Assembly: GCA_964582545.1 (NCBI GenBank)
Contig: CAZOSB010000008.1
Span: 21,876 to 85,875, forward strand
Origin: JAVVUJ01 sp964582545
Lineage (GTDB): Bacteria; Bacillota; Clostridia; Peptostreptococcales; Anaerovoracaceae
Reading direction: 5' to 3'
Length of the DNA stretch: 64,000 nucleotides
The translations under genes and the position numbers were made by a program. The notes under the pieces are model-generated. The model ran no database searches. It worked only from the letters and a program-made list of their open reading frames with translations, and had not been told where the DNA came from. This document shows positions 25,646 through 34,478 of this stretch, in pieces; within the stretch, counting starts at the first letter, position 1, and each line of letters starts with the position of its first letter.

Positions 25646-26647
25646 TTATTTTTGTATACCCAAGTCGTTAATTTTATTAAATAATTGTCGGTTGCTAATC
25701 TTCAGCTGCCTGGATGCTTCGGCAACGTTTCCCCCAACCTGAGATAGGACCCATTCCAGATACTCCTTTTCCGCATTTCTTTTAAATTCCTGATAGGGGA
25801 TAATCTTTTCATAGTGGGGAGAAGTGATAATGGGAGCTCCGCCGCTGTTTAATCTTCGAAAGGAGAACATGATAGGGAGTCCATCCTCTGTGATGACTCC
25901 GTCTTCGGACAGGATGACCATTCTGTCGATGATGTTTTTTAATTCGCGGATGTTACCGGGATAATCGTAACTATGTAAAAAATTTATTACTGCCGGTTCT
26001 ATCTTTCTTATATCTTTTTGATTTTCCTTTGAGGATTGAGTTAAAAAATAATCAATCAAATCGGATAGGTCCTCGGGTCGTTCTCTAAGGGGAGGAACGT
26101 TAATTACAATAGTGCTGATTCGATAAAAGAAATCCTCGCGAAAAGTCGCGTTGTAGACGCTGGATTTTAAATTTTGATGAGTGGCAGAAATCAATCGAAA
26201 ATCAATTTTATGCGAGGTATTTGATCCAATTCGTTCAATTTGTTTTGTTTCTATAGAGCGCAAAAGCTTCACCTGTGTCTGCAAGTGCATATCCCCGATT
26301 TCATCTAAGAAGAGCGTGCCCTTGTGTGCAATTTCAAATTTTCCACGTTTGGAGTAAGAGGCGCCTGTAAAAGAGCCCTGCTCATGACCAAAAAGTTCAG
26401 ATTCCAATAGACTCTCTGTGAAAGAGCTGCAATTAACAGCTACAAAATCGTAAAGGCTTCTCTGGCTGTTTGCGTGGATATACTTGGCTAGTATTTCTTT
26501 ACCCGCACCGGATTCCCCGGATAAGAGAATATTCGCATTGGAAGATGCCACCTTTGAACAGAAATCTAAGGTTTTTTGAAATAACTTATTTTTTGTTTTT
26601 AGATAATAAGATTCGATCAACTGTGTTTTTGTTATTGTTTCTCCCAT
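25646..26647 (-). CDS. sigma-54-dependent activator lacking a sensory domain
   Basis: 333 residues: the AAA+ domain begins almost at the N-terminus (Walker A GESGAGKE near residue 42, Walker B GTLFLDEIGDMHL), and a C-terminal Fis-type helix-turn-helix (NVAEASRQLKISNRQLFNKI) ends the protein. There is no PAS, GAF or receiver domain, as in PspF, so its activity must be set by a partner protein or by its own level. The sigma-54 contact loop is GSFTGA rather than GAFTGA. It is divergent from reductase set 3, 320 bases away, and convergent with the set 2 operon; either or both are likely targets. Confidence 0.92.
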   Translation of the reverse strand: MGETITKTQLIESYYLKTKNKLFQKTLDFCSKVASSNANILLSGESGAGKEILAKYIHANSQRSLYDFVAVNCSSFTESLLESELFGHEQGSFTGASYSKRGKFEIAHKGTLFLDEIGDMHLQTQVKLLRSIETKQIERIGSNTSHKIDFRLISATHQNLKSSVYNATFREDFFYRISTIVINVPPLRERPEDLSDLIDYFLTQSSKENQKDIRKIEPAVINFLHSYDYPGNIRELKNIIDRMVILSEDGVITEDGLPIMFSFRRLNSGGAPIITSPHYEKIIPYQEFKRNAEKEYLEWVLSQVGGNVAEASRQLKISNRQLFNKINDLGIQK

Positions 26648-26889
26648 AATATAACCTCATATCACATGGATTAATAGATATGTCGCTTTAGTTAAGATTA
26701 AAAATCATTCTTATCTCCATTATAGTGAAAAAAATTGCACTGTCAAGCATTAATATTCTCGAAATTTATAAAATCGCGAGATGGGATTGTGAATTAATTA
26801 TCAGTACACCAAAAAAACAATGGTCATAATACTCTGAAAAAACATTATTTTATTTTTGAATTATTATCATTTGTTTTTTCTATAATAAG
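26648..26889. other. divergent regulatory region before set 3
   Basis: Together with the promoter at 26890 this 320-base gap holds no gene. It is AT-rich. Possible operator-like elements are an AAGATTAAAAATCATTCTT inverted segment at about 26694-26712 and a short TCTCG/CGAGA repeat at about 26757-26783. The perfect AATCA-N4-TGATT palindrome found upstream of the TRAP and set 2 promoters is not present here. Confidence 0.4.
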
Positions 26890-26906
26890 ATGGCATAACT
26901 ATTGCA
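26890..26906 (+). promoter_or_regulatory. sigma-54 promoter of reductase set 3
   Basis: ATGGCATAACTATTGCA: -24 GG at 26892-26893 and -12 GC at 26904-26905, ten bases between. The TTG start of the first gene is 62 bases downstream of the -12 GC. Confidence 0.82.
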
Positions 26907-26966
26907 TTAATCGATGATATCAAAATATTTTATAGCTTTTAAAGAACTTGATAGGAGGGAAAGATT

Positions 26967-28253
26967 TTGAAACTGGAGTTAGGAAAGATAAACATTACAG
27001 ATGTTCAATTTTCAGATAAGACATCTGTGGAAAAAGGGATTCTTTATATCGATAAAGAAGAGATTGAAAAGCTGGTTTTAGAGGATGACAGGATTGTCAG
27101 TGCCAAAGTGGAAATTGCAAAACCTGGAGAATCCGTGAGAATCACACCTGTAAAAGATGTGATTGAACCCAGAGTAAAGGTGTCTGGTGGCGGCGGAATC
27201 TTCCCAGGAGTCATGAACAAGGTAAAGGAAGTAGGTCAGGGCAGAACTCACGCCTTGGTAGGCTGTACTGTAATGACCGTGGGAAAAATTGTGGGATTCC
27301 AAGAAGGTCTTGTGGATATGTCAGGACCCATCGCAAAATACTGCCCTTTTTCTGAAACGTTGAACATTTGTGTGGTAATTGAGCCGGTAGAGGGGATTGA
27401 AACCCACGCATATGAGAATGCAGGAAGAATGGCAGGGCTAAAGGTAGCTACTTACATAGGGGAAGCGGGCAGAAACATTGAGCCTGATGAAATTGAAGTA
27501 TTTGAAACAAAACCATTGTTAGAGCAGATCAAGGAATATCCAGATCTTCCGAAGGTTGGATACTTACACATGCTGCAATCTCAAGGGTTATTGCATGATA
27601 CCTATTACTATGGAGTAGACGCAAAACAAATTGTACCAACAATCATGTATCCAACGGAGATCTTTGATGGGGCCATTACCAGTGGAAATTGCGTAGCGCC
27701 CTGTGATAAGGTAACCACGTATCATCATCTTCACAATCCGGTTATTGAGGACTTATATAAATTCCACGGAAAGGAAATTAACTTTGTGGGCGTTATCCTC
27801 ACCAACGAAAATGTATTTTTGGCTGATAAAGAACGATGCTCCGATATGGTAGCCAAGCTTGCGGAATATATGGGATTGGATGGAATCATCATTACTGAAG
27901 AGGGATACGGAAATCCAGATACAGATTTAATGATGAACTGTAAGAAAGTTTCTCAAAAAGGCATCAAGGTTGTACTGATTACTGACGAATTTCCCGGAAA
28001 AGACGGAAAGTCACTTTCTCTGGCAGATGCTTGCGAAGAAGCGGATGCCCTGGTATCCTGTGGTCAAGGAAACTTTGTGGAGCATTTTCCACCAATGGAC
28101 AAAGTCATCGGAATGTTGGATTATGTGGAGATGCAAATCGGTGGCTTTGAAGGAAGTTTAAAACCGGACGGCAGCATAGATGCAGAGCTTCAAATTATTA
28201 TTGCATCTACCATCGCTAACGGATTCAATAAGTTGGCCGCCAGAGGATATTGA
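26967..28253 (+). CDS. GrdE-type pyruvoyl proprotein (set 3; sarcosine or betaine type likely)
   Basis: 428 residues, TTG start with TAGGAGGG upstream and no other start in that position (MKLELGK matches set 1). The self-cleavage site is SGNCVAPCDK; Cys242 is the pyruvoyl precursor. It keeps the second Cys and the YHH triad found in set 1. Because set 1 carries the glycine riboswitch, this copy is more likely the N-methylated glycine form (GrdG or GrdI), but the sequence alone does not decide it and glycine remains possible. It overlaps nothing; the selenoprotein gene begins 17 bases later after AAGGAGG. Confidence 0.9.
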   Translation: MKLELGKINITDVQFSDKTSVEKGILYIDKEEIEKLVLEDDRIVSAKVEIAKPGESVRITPVKDVIEPRVKVSGGGGIFPGVMNKVKEVGQGRTHALVGCTVMTVGKIVGFQEGLVDMSGPIAKYCPFSETLNICVVIEPVEGIETHAYENAGRMAGLKVATYIGEAGRNIEPDEIEVFETKPLLEQIKEYPDLPKVGYLHMLQSQGLLHDTYYYGVDAKQIVPTIMYPTEIFDGAITSGNCVAPCDKVTTYHHLHNPVIEDLYKFHGKEINFVGVILTNENVFLADKERCSDMVAKLAEYMGLDGIIITEEGYGNPDTDLMMNCKKVSQKGIKVVLITDEFPGKDGKSLSLADACEEADALVSCGQGNFVEHFPPMDKVIGMLDYVEMQIGGFEGSLKPDGSIDAELQIIIASTIANGFNKLAARGY

Positions 28254-28269
28254 TAAGGAGGATAAATCA

Positions 28270-29577
28270 ATGGGAAAAATAAAGGTAGTACATTACATAA
28301 ACAACTTTTTTGCCGGAATTGGAGGAGAAGAAAAAGCAGACATTACTCCGGAAATCCGTCAAGGAGTGGTAGGACCTGGGGCGGCATTGCAGACAGCTTT
28401 GGGGGATGACTTTGAAGTTGTGGCTACTGCTATCTGCGGGGACAGTTATTTTGGAGAAAACCTGGCATCCGCCCAAGAAAGCTTATTGGAGATGATTCAA
28501 CGTTATCAGCCTGACGTATTTGTAGCGGGTCCTGCTTTTAATGCCGGACGCTATGGTGTAGCTTGTGGAAGTATTGCAAAGGCTGTGGAAGAAAAATTAG
28601 GAATCCCTGCAGTGACGGGAATGTACATTGAAAATCCCGGCGCCGATATGTATAAAAAAGATTTATACATAATCAGCACGGCGGATTCTGCGGCGGACAT
28701 GAGAAATGCCATGCCTAAAATCGCACAAATTGTTAACAAATTGGCTAAGGGTGAGACTGTGGGTTCTCCTGCAGAAGAAGGGTATATCGAACGAGGAATT
28801 CGTGTGAATTATTTCGCGGAGGAAAGAGGCTCCATGCGAGGTATAAAAATGCTCATCAAAAAAATGGCTGGAGAGTCGTTTGATACGGAATACGCCATGC
28901 CCACTTTCGATAGAGTACCACCGAATCCTGCAGTAAAGGATATTAAGAAGTGCAAAGTAGCCGTGGTGACTTCAGGGGGAATCGTACCTCAAGGGAATCC
29001 TGATCGAATAGAATCCTCCAGTGCTTCCAAATATGGAAAATATAGCATAGAAGGCATGGATTCCATGAGTGCAAAGGATTTTATGACCGTTCACGGTGGA
29101 TATGATCGAGCTTTTGTTACTGAAAATCCAAACTTGGTCATTCCGCTAGATGCCCTTCGTGAACTGGAAAAGGCTGGAGAGATCGGTGAACTGGTCAATT
29201 ACTTTTACAGTACCACAGGAACAGGGACCTCCACCGGTAACTCCAAGCAATTTGGAGAAGATTTTGCGCCCAAGCTGCTAGCCGAAGGAGTGGATGCCGT
29301 TGTTTTGGTTTCTACCTGAGGAACTTGTACACGTTGCGGTGCAACGATGGTCAAAGAAATTGAAAGAGTGGGCATTCCTGTGGTACACGTGTGTACAGTA
29401 GTGCCTATCTCCTTAACAATCGGCGCGAACCGAATTGTTCCCGCCATTGGAATTCCTTACCCTCTGGGAGATCCCACCAAGGGTGAAGAGGAAAGTTACA
29501 AGATTAGGATGCAATTGGTGAAAAAAGCATTGAAAGCACTTGAAACAGAGGTAGATGGTCAAACAGTCTTTGAATAA
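28270..29577 (+). CDS. GrdB-type selenoprotein (set 3, UGA = Sec350)
   Basis: 435 residues with in-frame TGA at 29317-29319 as Sec350; active site VSTUGTCTRCGATM keeps both cysteines. Compared with set 1 the segment HGGYDPTYANQDSDRVLPVD is changed to HGGYDRAFVTENPNLVIPLD, which I take as a sign of a different substrate, probably sarcosine or betaine (GrdF/GrdH). With its GrdE-type partner it would form methylamine or trimethylamine and the carboxymethyl adduct of GrdA. It is followed by a membrane transporter and the shared protein A/C genes. Confidence 0.92.
29317..29346 (+). promoter_or_regulatory. SECIS element of the set 3 grdB-type gene
   Basis: UGA (29317-29319) followed by CGTTGC-GGT-GCAACG at 29332-29346, identical in sequence and spacing to the other two copies. 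Confidence 0.8.
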
Positions 29578-29656
29578 ATCATAGGGAAGAAGGAGTTCTG
29601 CTTTACCATATAGCAGGGCTCCGCTTTGCCGTTCGTTTGAGAAAGGAAGGATCTGT

Positions 29657-30763
29657 ATGGAAAACAATACTGTAAAATGGGGCAATGTGATTAAATTTGC
29701 AGGTGCCTTTATCGCATTTCTAATCGGTGCCGGTTTTGCCACCGGACAAGAGATTTTACAATACTTTACATCTTATGGATATCAAGGATTTTTAACCGCG
29801 GCGGTTGTGTTAATCGCTTTTGTATACGTGGGAATCGAATTTATTACTACTGGATACAGAGAAAAATTTCATAAAGGAAGTGAGATATTTCAATATTATT
29901 GTGGCAAGCCCATCGGAATGTTTTATGATTACTTTACCATTGCTTTTGTATTTATGTCTTATGTGGTTATGATTGCGGGAGCCGGAGCCACATTCCATCA
30001 ACATTATGGTCTGCCAACTTACGTGGGGGGCATTGCCATGATGCTTTTGGCTTCTGTTACGGTTATGCTTGGATTGAGCAATATTGTTAACGTCATTGGA
30101 AGGATCGGACCTTTGATCGTGCTTATTGCTTTAGGATTAGGCTTTTCCGCCATAGTCATGAATCCGTCAGGGATTTCAGAGGGTGCCCAGTTGATTCAGA
30201 CGAATGGGATAGAGCTGAAAAAAGCTGGATCCAATTGGTTTATGTCCGCCAGTTCCTACGTGGGATTTTGTATGTTGTGGTTAGCGGCCTTCTTGGCGGC
30301 TATGGGAACAAAGGCCAACAGTGAAAAAGAAGCCAGCATGGGTTCTATCGGCGGAGCCGTAGGATTTGTAGCCGGTTGTGTAATCTTGATGTTAGGTCTC
30401 ATGGCGTACCTGCAAGAAGTAGCGGGAACTCAGATTCCATCCCTGATTTTGGCTGAAAAAATCAGCCCGGCTATAGCTACCGTCTTTTCCGTAATCATCA
30501 TCGCCGGTATCTATTCCACTGCGGTGCCGCTATTATGGCAAGCCTCTTCAAGATTTACAGAAGAAGGCACCACCAAGTTTAAAGGCGTAACCGCTATTTT
30601 GGGAGCGATCGGTTGCTTTATCGGTTTGGCTTTGCCATTTAATAGCCTTGTAAATATTATTTATGTCATCAATGGATATGTGGGAATTCTGTTAATATTT
30701 TTCATGCTATATAAGACGATTAAAAGGGTTACTTCAAAAAAAGATGATGGAAAAAGCGCATAA
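29657..30763 (+). CDS. YkvI-like membrane transporter
   Basis: 368 residues with about ten hydrophobic segments and the opening FAGAFIAFLIGAGFATGQEI, typical of the uncharacterised YkvI family, which is distantly related to amino-acid/sodium symporters of the LeuT-like fold. It lies 79 bases downstream of the set 3 selenoprotein gene with GAAAGGAAGG before its ATG. It is probably the uptake system for the set 3 substrate or an exporter of the amine product. No BCCT-type betaine carrier is present in the window. Substrate not determined. Confidence 0.82.
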   Translation: MENNTVKWGNVIKFAGAFIAFLIGAGFATGQEILQYFTSYGYQGFLTAAVVLIAFVYVGIEFITTGYREKFHKGSEIFQYYCGKPIGMFYDYFTIAFVFMSYVVMIAGAGATFHQHYGLPTYVGGIAMMLLASVTVMLGLSNIVNVIGRIGPLIVLIALGLGFSAIVMNPSGISEGAQLIQTNGIELKKAGSNWFMSASSYVGFCMLWLAAFLAAMGTKANSEKEASMGSIGGAVGFVAGCVILMLGLMAYLQEVAGTQIPSLILAEKISPAIATVFSVIIIAGIYSTAVPLLWQASSRFTEEGTTKFKGVTAILGAIGCFIGLALPFNSLVNIIYVINGYVGILLIFFMLYKTIKRVTSKKDDGKSA

Positions 30764-30966
30764 AAATTTTCCGAAAAATAGCTTGTCTAAATTAGTTGCA
30801 TAAAATAAAAAAAACCTTCAAAAATCAAAGAAAAGTGTAGTAGTTACCCGTGAATTGTGTTATAATAAATTCCAAGTTAAAGTAATCAACAATACTGTTA
30901 GATAATTAAGATTTTTTAAGTAAAAAAACGGTTGATTTAGCAAATTTGAATGGAGGAATTCAACCC

Positions 30967-31899
30967 ATGAGCAAGGTTTATGATGTAATCATCCTTGGAG
31001 CAGGTCCGGCAGGCTTAAGTGCAGCGTTATATGCCGGTAGAGCCAGACTTTCCACCTTAGTTATTGAGAAAGGGCAGGATGGAGGACAGATTACCCAGAC
31101 ATCAGAAATTGAAAATTATCCGGGGTCACTGGAAGAGGAGTCCGGCCCCACCCTTATTGATAGAATGTCGGCCCAAGTGAAAAAATTTGGAGCTGAACGT
31201 GTGATGGACACCATCACCGGAGTTGAGTTAGAGGGAGAGATTAAAACCATAACCTGTATCAACGGAAAATACCAGAGCAAGACGGTGATTATCGCAACAG
31301 GTGCATCGCCCATGTTGATCGGTTGCCCCGGCGAAAAAGAATTTACAGGAAAGGGTGTTTCCTATTGTGCGACCTGCGATGCCGCTTTTTTTGAGGACTT
31401 TGAGGTTTATGTAGTAGGTGGGGGAGACTCTGCCGTGGAGGAAGCTCTTTACTTGACTAAGTTCGCTAGGAAGGTGACCATCATTCACAGAAGAGATCAA
31501 CTTCGTGCGGCTAAGTCCATCCAAGAAAAGGCTTTTTCAAATCCTAAAGTGGAATTCCTGTGGGACTCTGTGGTTAAGGAACTAAAGGGTGACGGAATCT
31601 TAGAATCCATGGTCATAGAAAATGTTAAAACAAAAGAACTGACCGAAATATTGGCGGATGAAGAAGACGGAACATTTGGCGTATTTGTTTTCATAGGGTT
31701 CAAACCATTGACAGAGCTGTTTGAAGGCAAGGTGAACATGGAGAATGGATACATTCCCACGGATGACAACATGAAGACCAATGTTCCCGGTGTATTTGCA
31801 GCAGGGGACTTAAGGGTGAAAAGCCTTCGTCAAGTGGTAACTGCGGCAGCAGATGGCGCTATTGCTGCGGTTCAAGCGGAAAAATATTTGGAAGAATAA
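30967..31899 (+). CDS. trxB: thioredoxin reductase
   Basis: 310 residues. FAD-binding GAGPAGLSAALYAGRA at the N-terminus, redox-active CATC in SYCATCDAAFF, NAD(P)H-binding GGGDSAVEEALYL, and the C-terminal FAD motif GVFAAGDLR. Passes electrons from NAD(P)H to the thioredoxin encoded next, which re-reduces selenoprotein A after each glycine-reductase turnover. The ATG at 30967 follows TGGAGG. First gene of the shared electron-supply block; a TATAAT box at about 30861 suggests its own promoter. Confidence 0.95.
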   Translation: MSKVYDVIILGAGPAGLSAALYAGRARLSTLVIEKGQDGGQITQTSEIENYPGSLEEESGPTLIDRMSAQVKKFGAERVMDTITGVELEGEIKTITCINGKYQSKTVIIATGASPMLIGCPGEKEFTGKGVSYCATCDAAFFEDFEVYVVGGGDSAVEEALYLTKFARKVTIIHRRDQLRAAKSIQEKAFSNPKVEFLWDSVVKELKGDGILESMVIENVKTKELTEILADEEDGTFGVFVFIGFKPLTELFEGKVNMENGYIPTDDNMKTNVPGVFAAGDLRVKSLRQVVTAAADGAIAAVQAEKYLEE

Positions 31900-31927
31900 G
31901 ATAACGATTAGATTGAGGAGGGTTATT

Positions 31928-32245
31928 ATGATTTTATGTGATAAGGAAACTTTTGAACCAGAAGTTTTGCAAGCGGAAGGTTATGTGCTGGTTGACTTTT
32001 TTGGAGACGGTTGCGTACCATGTGCTGCATTAATGCCTTATGTGGAAGAGCTAGAGAAAAAGTATGGCGATAAAATTAAATTTTGTAAGCTAAACACTTC
32101 TGCTGCCAGAAGACTTGCTATTAGCCAGAAGATTATGGGATTACCGGTAATCGCTGTCTATAAAGATGGAGCAAAGATTGAAGAATTGGTCAAGGATGAT
32201 GCAACATCACAAAATATTGAGACCATGATCCAAAAGTATATATAA
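31928..32245 (+). CDS. trxA: glycine-reductase-type thioredoxin
   Basis: 105 residues with the active site GCVPC instead of the usual WCGPC; this variant is known from thioredoxins of glycine-reducing clostridia. The conserved cis-proline region is present (GLPVIAVYKDG). Accepts electrons from TrxB and reduces the selenide-sulfide or oxidised form of GrdA. It starts 28 bases after trxB with GAGGAGGG upstream. Confidence 0.93.
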   Translation: MILCDKETFEPEVLQAEGYVLVDFFGDGCVPCAALMPYVEELEKKYGDKIKFCKLNTSAARRLAISQKIMGLPVIAVYKDGAKIEELVKDDATSQNIETMIQKYI

Positions 32246-32360
32246 ATTAAATGCAAATTATCAGTGATGTTTCTACGTGGCAATAATGCGATTGAAATGT
32301 TCTGTCTTTAATTTGCATAAAAATTTTATATAGTATTAAATATTACGAAGGAGGAATTAT

Positions 32361-32831
32361 ATGTCTATTTTGAAAGACAAAAAAGTCATCATCATAGGCG
32401 ACAGAGATGGCATACCGGGCCCGGCAATCGAAGAATGTGTTAAGACTGCTGGTGCAGAAGTGATTTATTCTTCAACGGAATGCTTTGTCTGAACAGCCGC
32501 TGGTGCAATGGACTTGGAAAACCAAAAAAGAGTTAAGGAATTTACAGAGCAGTATGGCGATGCAAACGTGGTCGTAGTGCTTGGTGCAGCAGAAGGGGAA
32601 GCAGCAGGTCTTGCCGCTGAAACCGTAACTGCAGGTGATCCTACTTACGCAGGTCCATTAGCAGGAGTCTCGTTGGGACTCGCAGTATATCACATATGTG
32701 AACCTGAAATGAAAGAAGAAGTAGATGCAGGCGTGTATGATGAACAGATCAGCATGATGGAGATGGTTCTTGACGTTGATGATATCGTCAAGGAAATGAA
32801 ATCTATCAGAGAGCAATTCTGTAAATTTTAA
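32361..32831 (+). CDS. grdA: glycine/sarcosine/betaine reductase selenoprotein A (UGA = Sec44)
   Basis: 156 residues with in-frame TGA at 32490-32492 as Sec44 in TECFVUTAAGAMDLE, the C-x-x-U redox motif of GrdA and at the classical position 44. Selenoprotein A is common to all three protein B sets: it receives the carboxymethyl group on selenium and hands it to protein C, which releases acetyl phosphate. AAGGAGG lies before ATG. A gene call starting after the TGA would miss the N-terminal third. It is followed by a perfect terminator, probably making GrdA more abundant than GrdCD. Confidence 0.96.
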
Positions 32832-32833
32832 TG

Positions 32834-32867
32834 AAAAAAGCACCTACGTTTTTGTAGGTGCTTTTTT
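32834..32867 (+). terminator. terminator after grdA
   Basis: AAAAAAGCACCTAC pairs perfectly with GTAGGTGCTTTTTT, ending in T6. grdC starts only 30 bases further on, so this must be partially read through unless grdC has its own promoter; none is obvious. Confidence 0.85.
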
Positions 32868-32896
32868 AAAAATTAGATAAAAGAAAGGGTATTAAA

Positions 32897-34444
32897 ATGA
32901 GCGCATATGCAGTGCTAAAAGGGGCCAGCTATACTTTGGTAGCAGCACCTGACATGGTTATTCACAATGGAACCACACAGACAACGGAAAAGATTGTCAA
33001 CCCTAATTCAGAATACTTGGTAAAGCTCCCAGAACATTTGAGAAGCTTTGAAGATACGGTTTCTTACCTTCCCAATCAGGTCTATATTGGCAACAGAACC
33101 CCTGAAGAATTAGGGAAAACAGAGTTCCCATGGTACGATAAAAAAGAAAATAATACATCCAGAGAAGGAAAATTCGGTGAAATTATGCCTCAAGATGAGT
33201 TTTTAGGACTCATGCAGATTTGTGATGTGTTTGATTTAGTAAAGTTAGAAAAATCCTTTGCAGAAAAAGTAAAAGGCAAACTCTCCAACCATGGTTTGAT
33301 TGGACCTAACAAAGCTGCAATTTTAGATAAAAACGAAGATTCGGCTGAGTCGGTGAAAAAATTGGTGGAGGAAGAGTATGCAGAGCCTTTGTACCATGAA
33401 GGCAACTTGGTAGGCGCTGTAAAAAGAGCTCACGATGTAGATTTAAACTTATCTGCTCACATCATGATGGAAAATTTAGTTTCCAAAGCTTCCAGCGTCT
33501 TATCTTTACTTCACCTGGTAAGAGTGACGGGCATTGATCCTACAGAGGTAGACTATGTCATCGATTGCTGCGAGGAAGCTTGTGGGGATATGAATCAAAG
33601 AGGAGGTGGTAACTTCGCAAAGGCTGCGGCAGAAACGGCAGGATTGGTCAACGCTACAGGTTCCGACACTAGAGGATTCTGTGCAGCACCGGCTCATGCT
33701 ATGATTGAAGCCGCTTCGCTGGTAAAAGCAGGCACCTATAAAAACGTCATCGTTACGGCAGGAGGTTGTACCGCTAAGCTAGGCATGAACGGAAAAGATC
33801 ATGTGAAAAAGGACATTCCGATTCTGGAGGACGTCATTGCAGGCTTTGCTGCATTGGTCAGTGTCAATGATGGGGTCAACCCTGAAATCAGAAATGATAT
33901 CGTTGGTCGCCATGTAGTCGGCACCGGTTCTGCTCCTCAGAATGTAATCAGTGCATTGGTAACAGAGCCTTTGGATCGAGCGGATATGAAGATCACGGAT
34001 GTGGATAAATATTCTGTAGAAATGCAAAACCCCGATGTTACAAAACCTGCCGGTGCAGGGGATGTACCGGAATCCAACTACAAGATGATCGCCGCATTAG
34101 GTGTAAAACGAGGCGAGATTGAAAGAAGTGAAATTGCTAATTTTGTAGAAAAGCATGGTATGACGGGTTGGGCTCCTACCCAGGGGCACATTCCTTCAGG
34201 AGTTCCTTACTTGGGATTTGTAAGGGAAGAAATGTTAGCAGGGACTACCAACAGAGCGATGATCATAGGTAAAGGCAGCCTTTTCCTTGGAAGGATGACC
34301 AATCTTTTTGATGGTGTATCTTTTATCGTTCAAAAAAATCAAGGCAGTTCCGGAGCATCGGCTGTAGAAGGTATGGATGAATCCAAGATCAAGAGCTTGA
34401 TCGGTGAGGCAATGAGAGACTTTGCAGAAGGATTGTTAAAATAA
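32897..34444 (+). CDS. grdC: glycine reductase protein C subunit beta
   Basis: 515 residues, normal for GrdC, with a ketoacyl-synthase-III/FabH-like fold (DYVIDCCEEACGDMNQRGGGN and ASSVLSLLH regions). With GrdD it forms protein C, which turns carboxymethyl-selenoprotein A into an acetyl thioester and then acetyl phosphate, giving one ATP per glycine via acetate kinase. Shared by all three reductase sets. The gap to grdD is 34 bases. Confidence 0.94.
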   Translation: MSAYAVLKGASYTLVAAPDMVIHNGTTQTTEKIVNPNSEYLVKLPEHLRSFEDTVSYLPNQVYIGNRTPEELGKTEFPWYDKKENNTSREGKFGEIMPQDEFLGLMQICDVFDLVKLEKSFAEKVKGKLSNHGLIGPNKAAILDKNEDSAESVKKLVEEEYAEPLYHEGNLVGAVKRAHDVDLNLSAHIMMENLVSKASSVLSLLHLVRVTGIDPTEVDYVIDCCEEACGDMNQRGGGNFAKAAAETAGLVNATGSDTRGFCAAPAHAMIEAASLVKAGTYKNVIVTAGGCTAKLGMNGKDHVKKDIPILEDVIAGFAALVSVNDGVNPEIRNDIVGRHVVGTGSAPQNVISALVTEPLDRADMKITDVDKYSVEMQNPDVTKPAGAGDVPESNYKMIAALGVKRGEIERSEIANFVEKHGMTGWAPTQGHIPSGVPYLGFVREEMLAGTTNRAMIIGKGSLFLGRMTNLFDGVSFIVQKNQGSSGASAVEGMDESKIKSLIGEAMRDFAEGLLK

Positions 34445-34478
34445 ATAAGGGTATGTTCCTGAAAGGAAGGATGAAATC

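Noticed and set aside
32270..32300. TGGCAATAATGCG before grdA as a sigma-54 promoter
   Set aside because: Only seven bases lie between GG and GC; the required spacing is ten.
32508..32831. A shorter gene starting at ATGGACTTGG for GrdA
   Set aside because: It would lack the CFVU redox centre; the ATG at 32361 with AAGGAGG and Sec44 gives the proper GrdA.
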